Notes under the pieces: generated by a model
Told to the model about the DNA's origin: nothing
Databases searched by the model: none
What the model saw: the letters and a program-made list of their open reading frames with translations, nothing else
In this document: positions 24,057 through 32,327 of the stretch, one piece after another
How the letters are laid out: the number at the start of each line of letters is the position of its first letter
Numbering within the stretch: position 1 is the first letter of the stretch
Origin: Bifidobacterium miconis
GTDB taxonomy: Bacteria > Actinomycetota > Actinomycetes > Actinomycetales > Bifidobacteriaceae
Reading direction: 5' to 3'
Assembly: GCF_019331735.1 (NCBI RefSeq)
Contig: NZ_JAHBBH010000003.1
Span: forward strand, 102,191 to 166,190
Length of the DNA: 64,000 nucleotides
Position numbers and translations under genes: made by a program

Positions 24057-26090
24057 GTGACTGAACGTAGCAAGCTCATGCTGGCGGCCCTGACCTCCGC
24101 CGCCATGCCCAACATCGCCGTCGCGGGAGTGCGGGGCGACGACCAGACCAGCGCCACCGACGAGGAAACCGGCATCGATCATGCCGTGGTGCAGGACGCC
24201 GCCGGCCGCCTGTACGACGTGTTCGCATCCGACACCGATGCGGGCCGCAAGCGTCTGGCGGGCCGGGTGCGCGCCGCGCGCACGCTGGCCGAGGCGCGCG
24301 AACCGGGCGGCCTGGGGTTTGCGCTGGACCGCGTGCTTGCGTTCGAGCCGGGCACGAAGAAGGACGGTCCGACAGGAGAGACGGCCGTGATGGTGCTCGT
24401 GCACCGCGACGGCCAGGCGCGCAATCTTGACCTGCTCACGTTCGACGACAGCGCCGCGATCGGCACGGCGATCGGCGCGATCCATCGCCTGACGCCGTCG
24501 AGCGTGCAGTCGGCCGGCTACCCGATCTTCGTCACCGCGCAGATCCGCGCGCAGCTGACCGCATGGATCGGCCGACTCAAGGCGGCCGGCCACATTCCGC
24601 CGGAGATCACCGACAGCTGGGCGCGCATCCTCGGAACGGAGGGACTGTGGTCGTTCAACACGTGCTTCGTGCACGGCGGGTTCGACGACGGCGACGTGCT
24701 CTACTCGGGTTCCACGATCACCGCGGTCACGAACTGGCAGAACATGCAGGTGAACGATCCGGCGCGCGATCTGGCGTGGATCTTTGCCAAGCTGGACGAG
24801 GAGCACCGCAACGCCGTACTCGCCGCATACGGCCGCATGATGGGCGCGCGCCTGGACGATCTGATCATGCTGCGCGCGAACCTGTGGCTGCAGATGGAGC
24901 AGGTGGGCTATTTCATTCAGGCGATCAACCGCGCGGACAACGTGAAGATCATGCAGTTCAAGGCGCAGGTCGACCGTCTGGCGCATCAGCTCGGCATCGT
25001 CACGCAACGCACCAAGGCCGCGTCCGCCGCCGCGTCGGCGCGCCAGGCCGCGGCCGGCGACGGCCAGTCCAAGCCGCCGTCGACGATCACCGTCGGCACG
25101 CTGCTGCACGAGGGCGAGCGCCGCCGCGCCGCCGCGCAGGACGCGCGTCAGTCCGCGCCCCAGTCCGCGGCGAACGACGGCGGACAGTCCGCAGGCTCGG
25201 CCGCGGCCGCGCGCGACGACACCGCGCAGACCACGGTTCCCTCGCGTGCGTTCGTGCAGGCCACGCCGTCCGCGCAGGGCATGCCGCGTGCCGGCGAAGG
25301 CACGGACCCCGATTCGACCGGCGACATGGACCGCACCGGTTCGTCCGACGTGGTCGCTGCGGCCGACGAGACGGCCGATCGCACGCCGATGTCGACGCCC
25401 GCCGCGGACGGCCGTCCGTCGACGTCGCCGACGATCATCGTCTCGCGCGCCGAGGTGCAGGCGATGATGGACAGCATCTCCGAAGAGCTGACCGGCGAGA
25501 CGGGTGGAGTGCAGCCGGCCGCCGCGCAGGCTTCGGCGCAGATGCCGGCGCAGGCATATCAGCAGCCGCAACAGCCGTACGCTCAGCCGTCCGACGACAC
25601 GGCGTCGTCGCAGTATCCGGCGGCATACGCCGCGCAGTACGGACAGGCCGCGGACGGTCAGCCGGTGGAGGTACCGGAAGCGCAGTACCCGGCGCAGACG
25701 AACTATACGGAGTATCCGTCGGCGGCCGATTCGACCGACTATACGATGCAGGCCGATCCGGCCGCGCAGACCATTCTCATCCCGCTGCTCGAACAGGAGG
25801 AGCGGGCCATGCGCGACGCCCAGATGGGCTTGGCGACGCGTACCGGCATGCACCCGGCCGCGCCCGGCGGCGAGACGGCGGCTTCGGCCGAACCCGTGAA
25901 TCCGTCAAGCGGCGTCACCATGCCGGTCTCGTTCGCGCCGACCGGTTCCGCGCAGATCGCGGCGGTCGCCTCGGCGGCCGGCGGTGACGCCGGCGACGCC
26001 AGACATGCCAGCGGCAATCCGATCGCCGGCGCGGCGGACGATGCGCCATACGACAACGACGACACCGGCGAAACCACGCCGAAAGCGTAA
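24057..26090 (+). CDS. Phosphotransferase (APH/kinase-like fold) with substituted catalytic residues
   Basis: A 677-residue protein. Residues 1-310 resemble the aminoglycoside-phosphotransferase/kinase-like fold found beside uvrD2 in actinobacteria. The Brenner loop reads FVHGGFDDGDVL where active enzymes have HGD...N, and the metal motif reads TNWQNMQVNDPARDLAW where they have DW...GDPA-DLA. The catalytic Asp, the Asn and the Mg-binding Asp are thus all replaced, suggesting a pseudokinase. Residues 320-677 are low complexity, Ala/Gln/Ser/Thr-rich with Tyr/Pro/Gln repeats. GTG start at 24057 with a weak AGGG upstream. Role unknown. Confidence 0.75.
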   Translation: MTERSKLMLAALTSAAMPNIAVAGVRGDDQTSATDEETGIDHAVVQDAAGRLYDVFASDTDAGRKRLAGRVRAARTLAEAREPGGLGFALDRVLAFEPGTKKDGPTGETAVMVLVHRDGQARNLDLLTFDDSAAIGTAIGAIHRLTPSSVQSAGYPIFVTAQIRAQLTAWIGRLKAAGHIPPEITDSWARILGTEGLWSFNTCFVHGGFDDGDVLYSGSTITAVTNWQNMQVNDPARDLAWIFAKLDEEHRNAVLAAYGRMMGARLDDLIMLRANLWLQMEQVGYFIQAINRADNVKIMQFKAQVDRLAHQLGIVTQRTKAASAAASARQAAAGDGQSKPPSTITVGTLLHEGERRRAAAQDARQSAPQSAANDGGQSAGSAAAARDDTAQTTVPSRAFVQATPSAQGMPRAGEGTDPDSTGDMDRTGSSDVVAAADETADRTPMSTPAADGRPSTSPTIIVSRAEVQAMMDSISEELTGETGGVQPAAAQASAQMPAQAYQQPQQPYAQPSDDTASSQYPAAYAAQYGQAADGQPVEVPEAQYPAQTNYTEYPSAADSTDYTMQADPAAQTILIPLLEQEERAMRDAQMGLATRTGMHPAAPGGETAASAEPVNPSSGVTMPVSFAPTGSAQIAAVASAAGGDAGDARHASGNPIAGAADDAPYDNDDTGETTPKA

Positions 26091-26280
26091 CGTGCGCAAG
26101 CTGGCCGTCCGTTTTGCCGGACTGCTGGCAAAATGGACGCATATGCGTTGAGCGCGCTCAGCGACGCGTTCAACACCGGTGAACATCATTGGGCACGGCC
26201 GGGCGCCGTCGGGCAACCGGGCGTCACCGGGCGCAACTGAACAACCGAACACAACCCCGAATACAAGGCAAGGAGCATTC

Positions 26281-26505
26281 ATGGATATCGAACTGGGCAT
26301 CCGCAACGTGGCGCGCACCGTCACGTTCAGCACCGAGCAGACCGCCGACGAGGTGAACGCGGTGATCGGCAAGGCCGTCGCCGAACATCAGACGATCGAG
26401 CTGACCGACGACAAGGGCCGTCGCATCATCGTGCCGGCCGACGCGCTCGGCTACGCGATCGTCGGTTCGGAAACCAAGCACGCCGTCGGCTTCGGCGCGC
26501 TCTGA
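26281..26505 (+). CDS. DUF3107 family protein (TB9.4-like)
   Basis: A 74-residue actinobacterial protein of unknown role, MDIELGIRNVARTVTFSTEQ to GFGAL, with the family's DKGRRIIVPADALGYAIVG block. AAGGAG eight bases before ATG 26281 sets the start; an upstream in-frame extension of 34 residues looks non-coding. A bidirectional terminator follows. Confidence 0.85.
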   Translation: MDIELGIRNVARTVTFSTEQTADEVNAVIGKAVAEHQTIELTDDKGRRIIVPADALGYAIVGSETKHAVGFGAL

Positions 26506-26549
26506 TCCGCGTTTTGTACCGAATTTCAATCACGTAATTCACTCACGTA

Positions 26550-26577
26550 AAAAGGCTGGCTTCGATGCCAGCCTTTT
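26550..26577. terminator. Bidirectional rho-independent terminator
   Basis: AAAAGGCTGGC-ttcgat-GCCAGCCTTTT: 11-bp perfect stem with A- and T-tracts, between the convergent DUF3107 and PHP genes. Confidence 0.92.
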
Positions 26578-26613
26578 GCGTACCTGCGTACAGGCGCATA
26601 TGCGACCGTACAG

Positions 26614-27498
26614 TCACCGCCAGAGCGGGATGGCGCCGCGACGGACGATTTCGGCCACGGTGGCCTCGTCGGTGAGGTTTTCGCCGAGCGCGTTCGGCTT
26701 GCCCTTGCCATGCCAGTCAGAGCCGCCGGTCACCAGCAGGTCGCACCGGCGGGCAAGCCCCAACAGCCGTTCGCGCTGTTCGGGCGGGTTGCCACGATGC
26801 CACACTTCCAGACCGTCCAGACCCTCGTCGACCAGCCGCAGGATCTGTTCGTCGGACAAAAGCCGCCGGTTGCGGCTCAGATCGCCCGGATGCGCGATCA
26901 CGGTCACGCCGCCGGCCTCCCCCACCGCTCTGACGACCTCGTGCGTGCTGGGCGACGGCGTGGGAATGTAATACTTGCTGGACGTGCTCACCACATCGGC
27001 GAACGCTTCGGAACGTGTCCCGTACACGCCGGCGGCCACGAGCGCGTCGGCGATGTGCGGCCGGCCGATCGTCGTCTTGCCGCCCTCCTTGACCTGTTCG
27101 AGCACGCTGTCCCACGTGATCGGATAATCCTGCGCTAGCAAGTCGACCATGCGGCGCACGCGCTTAAGCCGCGAGGCGCGCGTGTTCGCGAACAGCTCAC
27201 AGATGTGCCGGTTGCGCGGATCGTATTGGAACGCGAGCATATGCACGGAGACGCGCTCGTCCTCCGCGGTGATTTCGGTGCCGCGCAGCAGAGGAAGACC
27301 GGCCGTGTGCGCCGCCTCCTGCGCGCTCGGCCAGCCGGACGTGGTGTCGTGGTCCGAAATGCCCACTCCCGCAAGGCCGCGGGCCTTGGCCTGCGCGACG
27401 AGCGTGGCCGGCGTCTCCGTGCCGTCGGAGAACACCGTATGGCAGTGCAGATCCCAGCCGGAGCGCGGCGGTGCGGATGGAATGTCAACGCGAGTCAT
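26614..27498 (-). CDS. PHP-domain phosphoesterase (RNase AM / YciV type)
   Basis: A 294-residue metal-dependent phosphoesterase of the PHP family related to YciV (trpH), which hydrolyses 3',5'-bisphosphonucleotides and trims RNA 5' ends. Metal motifs are intact: DLHCHTVFSDGTETP, GISDHDTTSGW, GTEITAE, VIAHPGD and TGGSDWHGK. ATG 27496-27498 is supported by a -10 box exactly seven bases upstream and no Shine-Dalgarno; ATG 27507 would place the start inside that box. Confidence 0.88.
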   Translation of the reverse strand: MTRVDIPSAPPRSGWDLHCHTVFSDGTETPATLVAQAKARGLAGVGISDHDTTSGWPSAQEAAHTAGLPLLRGTEITAEDERVSVHMLAFQYDPRNRHICELFANTRASRLKRVRRMVDLLAQDYPITWDSVLEQVKEGGKTTIGRPHIADALVAAGVYGTRSEAFADVVSTSSKYYIPTPSPSTHEVVRAVGEAGGVTVIAHPGDLSRNRRLLSDEQILRLVDEGLDGLEVWHRGNPPEQRERLLGLARRCDLLVTGGSDWHGKGKPNALGENLTDEATVAEIVRRGAIPLWR

Positions 27499-27505
27499 AC
27501 CAACC

Positions 27506-27511
27506 ATCGTA
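27506..27511 (-). promoter_or_regulatory. -10 box of the leaderless PHP gene
   Basis: TACGAT on the minus strand, seven bases before the ATG, no ribosome-binding sequence between. Confidence 0.5.
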
Positions 27512-27540
27512 ATCGGCGCGCGGGCTGAGACATACCGTCG

Positions 27541-27570
27541 GCCGCGGAATGCCGCGGAATGCCGCGGAAT
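27541..27570. repeat. Three exact tandem copies of a 10-bp unit
   Basis: GCCGCGGAAT occurs three times in a row in the 201-bp region between the divergent PHP and VKOR genes. Each copy contains the palindrome CCGCGG. Confidence 0.9.
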
Positions 27571-27699
27571 CGCACTGCCAACCTTGTCATACAATGGACG
27601 TGCGCACGAGCGCCGCGGCCGAATCGGGCGCGACCTGCGCGAACCGCACAGCATACGCGAAAACTGGAGCATCCGCGCGCCGGTCGAAGGGAGCAACCA

Positions 27700-28392
27700 A
27701 TGAGCACGAGCAATCACGACAGCGCAGACAACAGGGAACCGGAGGCAGCGATCGACGCGAATGACGCGGCGAACGCCGTCGAATCCCCGCGCGGCTGGCG
27801 TCACGCGGCGACGTGGACGTATCTGGTCATGCTGCTCGCGTCCGCGGTCGCGCTCGTCGTCTCGTTCGTGCTGAGCGCGGAAACGCTGAAACTCGCGCGC
27901 ACGCCGAACGCGATCCTCGACTGCGACATCAACAGCGTGCTCTCCTGCTCGACCGTCGCGCAGTCGTGGCAGTCGGAAATCGTCAAGTTCGGCGGACTGA
28001 GCTATCCGAACGCGTTCTTCGGCATCGCCGCCGAAAGCGTGTTCGTCACGGTCGCCGTAATCGGGCTGGCGCGCGTGCGGGTGCCGCGTTGGTTCGCCGC
28101 CTGTACGTGGCTGGGCGGGCTCGCCGCGATCCTCTACTCGTATTGGCTCACGACGCAGTCGCTGTTCGTGATCAACGCGCTGTGCCCGTGGTGCCTGGCA
28201 CTCATGTTCTCCACGACCATCCAGTTCATGGCATTGAGCCACGCGACCGTCACCGTGCAGGGCCTGCCCGGCCGGTCGCGGGCCCTGCGCACGTATTACC
28301 GTCTCAACTACGACCTGATGGCCGACGCCGTGTGGATCGTCGCGATCATCGCGATCATCCTCATCAAGGACGGCGCCGCCATCTTTGCCTGA
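27700..28392 (+). CDS. Vitamin K epoxide reductase (VKOR) family membrane protein
   Basis: A 230-residue protein with four or five helices. VKOR homologs reoxidise a DsbA-like thiol oxidase using quinone, supporting disulfide formation outside the cell. The loop cysteine pair CDINSVLSCSTV and the redox CPWC in INALCPWCLALMF are present. No thioredoxin domain is fused and no DsbA is adjacent. ATG 27700 follows GAAGGGAGC. Stop is 32 bp before a Q repeat. Confidence 0.88.
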   Translation: MSTSNHDSADNREPEAAIDANDAANAVESPRGWRHAATWTYLVMLLASAVALVVSFVLSAETLKLARTPNAILDCDINSVLSCSTVAQSWQSEIVKFGGLSYPNAFFGIAAESVFVTVAVIGLARVRVPRWFAACTWLGGLAAILYSYWLTTQSLFVINALCPWCLALMFSTTIQFMALSHATVTVQGLPGRSRALRTYYRLNYDLMADAVWIVAIIAIILIKDGAAIFA

Positions 28393-28424
28393 TCGTTTGC
28401 CTGATCGTTCAACGCACTCTGATG

Positions 28425-28540
28425 CTGGCGGTAGCCGCGGCTCCCTCGGCTGAGGGAGCTGTCAGCCTCAGGCTGACTGAGGGAGCGTCACGACACGACA
28501 GTGCCGTCAACAACAAGGTATCGGCCGCAGGCTGATACCT
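28425..28540 (+). repeat. Dispersed multi-hairpin repeat, subtype Q, copy 2
   Basis: Same architecture as 13938-14048. Variable stem 2 is CAGCC-tca-GGCTG and the last stem is GGTATCGGCC-gca-GGCTGATACC. It sits exactly between the convergent VKOR and dapF ends. Confidence 0.85.
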
Positions 28541-28548
28541 TCCGCGGA

Positions 28549-29448
28549 CTACAGCAGCTCCACACGCCCGACGATCGTGGCCGAACCGGTGAGCTTGACG
28601 TCCGCGTTGCTCACGTCGACGCGCAGCGTGCCGCCGCGCACGGTGATGTCCCAGTGGCTGATGCCGGTTTTCGCGCGCAGCGTGACGCCCGTCGCGCACA
28701 GGCCGGTGCCGCACGAGAGCGTTTCGCCACAGCCGCGCTCGTTGACGCGCATCGTCGCCTCGCCGCAATCGGCTGCCTCGTCCATGTCGTCGATGCGCAC
28801 GAATTCGACGTTCTGATCGGACTTGAGTTCCGGCTCGACGACCGGCTTGGTGACCAGGTCGAGATCCTCAACCTGCGGCAGCGTGGCGAACGCGTCGCTG
28901 ATCACGGCCACGACGTGCGGATTGCCCATGTCGACGAACGTGCCGCGCGCGGATCCGCTCGTGCCGGGAATCGTCACGGCGAACGCGTCGACGTCGCCGA
29001 TCTTCCACGCGCCCATTTCAACGCGGAACACGTCGCGGCCGAACGGCTGCACGTCGCCGAGCGAGGTCAGGATCTTCACGCCGGCGCGCGTGCCGAGACG
29101 GAACGGGTCGCCGCCGACCGGTTCAGCGAGGCCCTCGCGCTGCGCGAACAGGGTGATCGCGCGCGTGCCGTTGCCGCACATTTCGGCGAGCGAACCGTCG
29201 GCGTTGCGATAGTCCATGAACCAGTCCGCTCCCCCGGCCTCGCACGCGGCGACCTGCGCGGCGGACAGATCGGACACGTCGCGCGGGTGGGCGAGTCGGA
29301 TCAGCCCGTCGCCGCCGATGCCGAAGTGGCGGTCGCACAGAAAACGCACCTCGTCCGGCGTGGGCTCGTACGAGCCGGTCGGGTCGGCGTAGACGACGAA
29401 ATCATTGCCCGTGGCATGGGCCTTGTACACGATTTGCGGAATGCTCAT
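28549..29448 (-). CDS. dapF: Diaminopimelate epimerase
   Basis: A 299-residue PLP-independent epimerase converting LL- to meso-diaminopimelate for lysine and peptidoglycan. Both active-site cysteines are present (EMCGNGTRAI and ETLSCGTGLCA), as are KAHATGNDFVVY and GIGGDGLI. ATG 29446-29448 is supported by TAGAGT seven bases upstream, a leaderless arrangement; a GTG three codons earlier is possible. Confidence 0.94.
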   Translation of the reverse strand: MSIPQIVYKAHATGNDFVVYADPTGSYEPTPDEVRFLCDRHFGIGGDGLIRLAHPRDVSDLSAAQVAACEAGGADWFMDYRNADGSLAEMCGNGTRAITLFAQREGLAEPVGGDPFRLGTRAGVKILTSLGDVQPFGRDVFRVEMGAWKIGDVDAFAVTIPGTSGSARGTFVDMGNPHVVAVISDAFATLPQVEDLDLVTKPVVEPELKSDQNVEFVRIDDMDEAADCGEATMRVNERGCGETLSCGTGLCATGVTLRAKTGISHWDITVRGGTLRVDVSNADVKLTGSATIVGRVELL

Positions 29449-29455
29449 GCCGTTC

Positions 29456-29461
29456 ACTCTA
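29456..29461 (-). promoter_or_regulatory. -10 box of leaderless dapF
   Basis: TAGAGT on the minus strand, spaced exactly seven bases from the ATG. Confidence 0.45.
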
Positions 29462-29554
29462 CCGCGCCGTGTCGGAATACACGACGGGATGCGCCACGCC
29501 GGAGTACGCTAGTGAACGATCGAGATTTCAGGGAGTGGGAAAGGAACGACGGCT

Positions 29555-30349
29555 ATGGCTTCGACGGCACCGATCGGCGTGTTTGATTCCGGATTGGGTG
29601 GCATTTCCGTGGCGCGGCAGATCGCGCGGGACATGCCGAACGAGCATGTGCTGTATTTCGGCGATTCGGCGAACGCGCCGTACGGCACGAAATCGCCGGA
29701 GCAGGTGCGCGAGCTCAGTTTCGCGATCGTGGAACATTTCGTGAAACAGGGCGTGAAGGCGGTGGTGATCGCGTGCAACACGGCCACGTCGGCCGCGGTG
29801 AACGATCTGCGCGAAGCGTACGAGATTCCAATCATCGGCATGGAGCCGGCGCTCAAGATCGCGTGCGACCGTGGCGACGTGCCGTCCGACCCGCATCACA
29901 TTCCGCAGCGCGTGATCGTCGCCGCCACGCCGCTCACGCTGCGCGAGCGCAAGTTCGCGAAGCTGATGGACCGTTTCGATTCGAACAACGAGATCTACAA
30001 GGAGCCGTGCCCGGATCTGGTGGAGATCGTCGAGTCGGGCCGTCTGGGCGACCATGATCTGGTGATGCGCACACTGCACGGTTATTTCGACCAGTACGAT
30101 CTGGATCGCATCGATTCGGTGGTGCTCGGCTGCACGCATTTCGTGTTCTACCGCGACTATTTCCGCGAGCTGCTGCCGGAGCGCGCGGCGATCATCGACG
30201 GGAACGAGGGCACGGTGCGGCATTTGGGCGTGGTGCTCGAATCGCTCGGCAAGCTCGCGCCCGAGGACGCTCATGGCTGCGTTGAGCTCGCTAATTCCGA
30301 CCCGAGCGAGCGCATTGCGACGCTCTCGCGCGAACTGTTGGAATCTTGA
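29555..30349 (+). CDS. murI: Glutamate racemase
   Basis: A 264-residue MurI supplying D-glutamate to peptidoglycan. The family start [25 protein letters not shown] and both catalytic cysteines ([10 protein letters not shown] and LGCTHFVFY) are present. AAAGGA lies upstream of ATG 29555. It is divergent from dapF, so two precursor genes of peptidoglycan share one intergenic region. Confidence 0.95.
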   Translation: MASTAPIGVFDSGLGGISVARQIARDMPNEHVLYFGDSANAPYGTKSPEQVRELSFAIVEHFVKQGVKAVVIACNTATSAAVNDLREAYEIPIIGMEPALKIACDRGDVPSDPHHIPQRVIVAATPLTLRERKFAKLMDRFDSNNEIYKEPCPDLVEIVESGRLGDHDLVMRTLHGYFDQYDLDRIDSVVLGCTHFVFYRDYFRELLPERAAIIDGNEGTVRHLGVVLESLGKLAPEDAHGCVELANSDPSERIATLSRELLES

Positions 30350-30351
30350 AG

Positions 30352-30464
30352 CTGGCGGTAGCCTCGGCTCCCTCGGCTGAGGGAGCTGGCCGCGAAGCGG
30401 ACTGAGGGAGCGTCACGGCACGACAGTGCCGTCAGCAACGCAGTATCATGCGTAGCGTGATTCC
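30352..30464 (+). repeat. Dispersed multi-hairpin repeat, subtype Q, copy 3
   Basis: Begins two bases after the murI stop. Stem 2 is GCCGC-gaa-GCGG, stem 3 GGCAC-gaca-GTGCC, and the last is an imperfect stem within GTATCATGCGTAGCGTGATT. Flanking constant blocks match the other Q copies. Confidence 0.85.
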
Positions 30465-30568
30465 AACTACGAACACAATGTCCCGACTGGGCACGTAAGC
30501 TCGAACGCACGGCATACGGCAGTATCGGCACTGCTGGCACTGCATACAACGAATGTTTGGGGGATGAT

Positions 30569-31423
30569 ATGACTGAACGGCACAAAACGGCCCTGATCGA
30601 CGTGGGCGGCGGATTCCGCGCGATCTTCGGCGCGGGCGTCATGGACCGCTGCCAGGAGGACGGCATCGACTTCGACCACTGCTACGGCGTTTCGGCGGGC
30701 AGCGCGAACATGGTGTCGTTCATCGCGCGCCAGCACGGCCGCAACCACAAGTTCTACACGGAGTACGCGTTCCGCAAGGAGTACGCGAGCTTCGACTCGT
30801 TCGTGAAGAACCATAACTTCGCGAATCTCGACTACGTGTACGGCACGCTGAGCAACCACGACGGCGAGTATCCGGTCGACTACGAGGCGTTCGAGGCGAA
30901 TCCGACCGGGTTCACCGTGGTCGCGTGCGATGCGCGCGACGGTTCGACCAAGTACTTTGACAAGTCGGACGTGCATTACGACGATTTCGACATCATGAAG
31001 GCATCGAGCGCGGTGCCGGTGGCGTGCGAGCCGTACGAGATCGACGGCGTACCGTATTACGACGGCGGCATCGCCGATCCGGTGCCCGTGCAGAAGGCGC
31101 TGGACGACGGCTATGATCGCGTGGTGCTGATTCTCACGCGGCAGAAGGACGTGCCGCGCGAGCAGAAGAAGGACATCGCGCCGGCGCGCATTCTGCGCCG
31201 CACGTGGCCGGAGGCGGCCGAGCGGCTGCTCAACCGCTATCAGACGTACAACGACGAGGTGGCGTTGGCCAAGGAGTACGAGCAGGACGGCCGCGTGCTG
31301 ATTCTCGCACCGGACAGCCTGTACGGCCTGTCGACGCTGTCCAAGTCGTTCGAGGGCCTCGAGCGCATGTACCGTGCCGGCTACGCCGCCGCCGAAGCCA
31401 TCCCCGGGTTTTTGGCCAGCTGA
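30569..31423 (+). CDS. Patatin-like phospholipase
   Basis: A 284-residue patatin-fold lipid acyl hydrolase of the YjjU/RssA kind. The glycine-rich oxyanion segment is DVGGGFRAIFGAGV, the nucleophile elbow YGVSAGSANM (G-x-S-x-G) and the dyad Asp in DGGIADPVP. No signal peptide. ATG 30569 follows GGGGGA; an upstream TTG start is less likely. Substrate unknown. Confidence 0.9.
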   Translation: MTERHKTALIDVGGGFRAIFGAGVMDRCQEDGIDFDHCYGVSAGSANMVSFIARQHGRNHKFYTEYAFRKEYASFDSFVKNHNFANLDYVYGTLSNHDGEYPVDYEAFEANPTGFTVVACDARDGSTKYFDKSDVHYDDFDIMKASSAVPVACEPYEIDGVPYYDGGIADPVPVQKALDDGYDRVVLILTRQKDVPREQKKDIAPARILRRTWPEAAERLLNRYQTYNDEVALAKEYEQDGRVLILAPDSLYGLSTLSKSFEGLERMYRAGYAAAEAIPGFLAS

Positions 31424-31428
31424 GACTA

Positions 31429-31538
31429 GTATTTTGTCGGGCTCTGCATTCCTTTTTCTCAGCTCCCCTTGTCAGGGGAGCTGTCACACAGTGACTGAGG
31501 GGTAGTCAGAACCCATCACATTAAGTCCGACAGAGTAC
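31429..31538 (+). mobile_element. MITE-like element carrying the subtype R two-hairpin repeat, copy 2
   Basis: About 110 bp with imperfect terminal inverted repeats: GTATTTTGTCGGGCT at the left, and the complement of GTACTCTGTCGGACT at the right (12 of 15 matching). The interior is the subtype R core with stem GTCAC-aca-GTGAC. A second element with the same ends, inverted, is at 56708-56822. It starts five bases after the patatin stop. Confidence 0.7.
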
Positions 31539-31650
31539 AAGACACGGGACTAGACACGGCCGCAGTTTGGAGAGAATCGGCTCTTATCGAATCCGGTTTT
31601 GGGCGAATGTTCCGAGCACCGATTCCCAAGCGTTCGACCGTGGAAAGATC

Positions 31651-31846
31651 GTGGGCATAACCGGACATAATCTCCAGCACTGTGGGCATAGACCGACCAT
31701 TACGAAGCTATTTTGGCTTGGTAATGGTCGGTCTATGCCCACAGTCACGTAAATAGACCGTTCATGCCCACGAATCACGGTCGGTAATGTACCATCTATG
31801 CCCACAGTCGGGGAATCACAGTCGGTAATGTACCGTCCATGCCCAC
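31651..31846. repeat. Inverted-motif array B, same motif as array A
   Basis: Two plus-oriented GTGGGCATA copies (31651, 31682) and four reverse copies ending at 31742, 31771, 31805 and 31846. 31682-31703 and 31721-31742 are a perfect 22-bp inverted repeat with a 17-base loop. The last two reverse copies belong to a 34-bp direct repeat with 41-bp period (31772-31805, 31813-31846). The 477-bp gap between the patatin and acylphosphatase genes holds only this array and the MITE-like element. Confidence 0.9.
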
Positions 31847-31900
31847 ACCTGTTTTCACCACCCTCCGCAAGCATGATCAAAGAATCCTCCGCGAAAAGGA

Positions 31901-32218
31901 CTACCGATCCGGCTGCACGCGGAACGCAGAGCCTCGCCCGCCGCGTTCGGCCGGAATCTCGCGCACGTCGACGTGTTCGACGCGCGCCCACTGCGGGCCG
32001 ACCTTGAGCCATGACAGGAGCCGCGCCACATCCGCGCGACTCCCCTGCGCCTCGACTTCGACCGACCCGTCGAACCGGTTGCGCACCCAGCCGCCCAAGC
32101 CGATCCGTCGTGCCTGATCGACCGTGCAGTATCGGAATCCGACGCCCTGCACCAGTCCGGTCACCACAGCGTGCACGCGGATCACGTCCGCCGTATCGTC
32201 TGTCATCATCCATTCCAT
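31901..32218 (-). CDS. acyP: Acylphosphatase
   Basis: A 105-residue acylphosphatase hydrolysing carboxyl-phosphate bonds such as acetyl phosphate. The signature VTGLVQGVGFRY with its catalytic Arg and GLGGWVRNRFDGSVEVEAQG with the catalytic Asn are intact. Start uncertain among ATG 32218, 32209 and 32206; AGGA lies just before the first. Confidence 0.92.
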   Translation of the reverse strand: MEWMMTDDTADVIRVHAVVTGLVQGVGFRYCTVDQARRIGLGGWVRNRFDGSVEVEAQGSRADVARLLSWLKVGPQWARVEHVDVREIPAERGGRGSAFRVQPDR

Positions 32219-32327
32219 TCATCCTGCTGCCGTCCACACGAACCGCGAGTCACGCGGGCGGCGCATTTCAGCCCGTCCGCCTCATCCGCCCCGTCCACGC
32301 GACTCGTCACGCAGCCATCGTTCGCTA

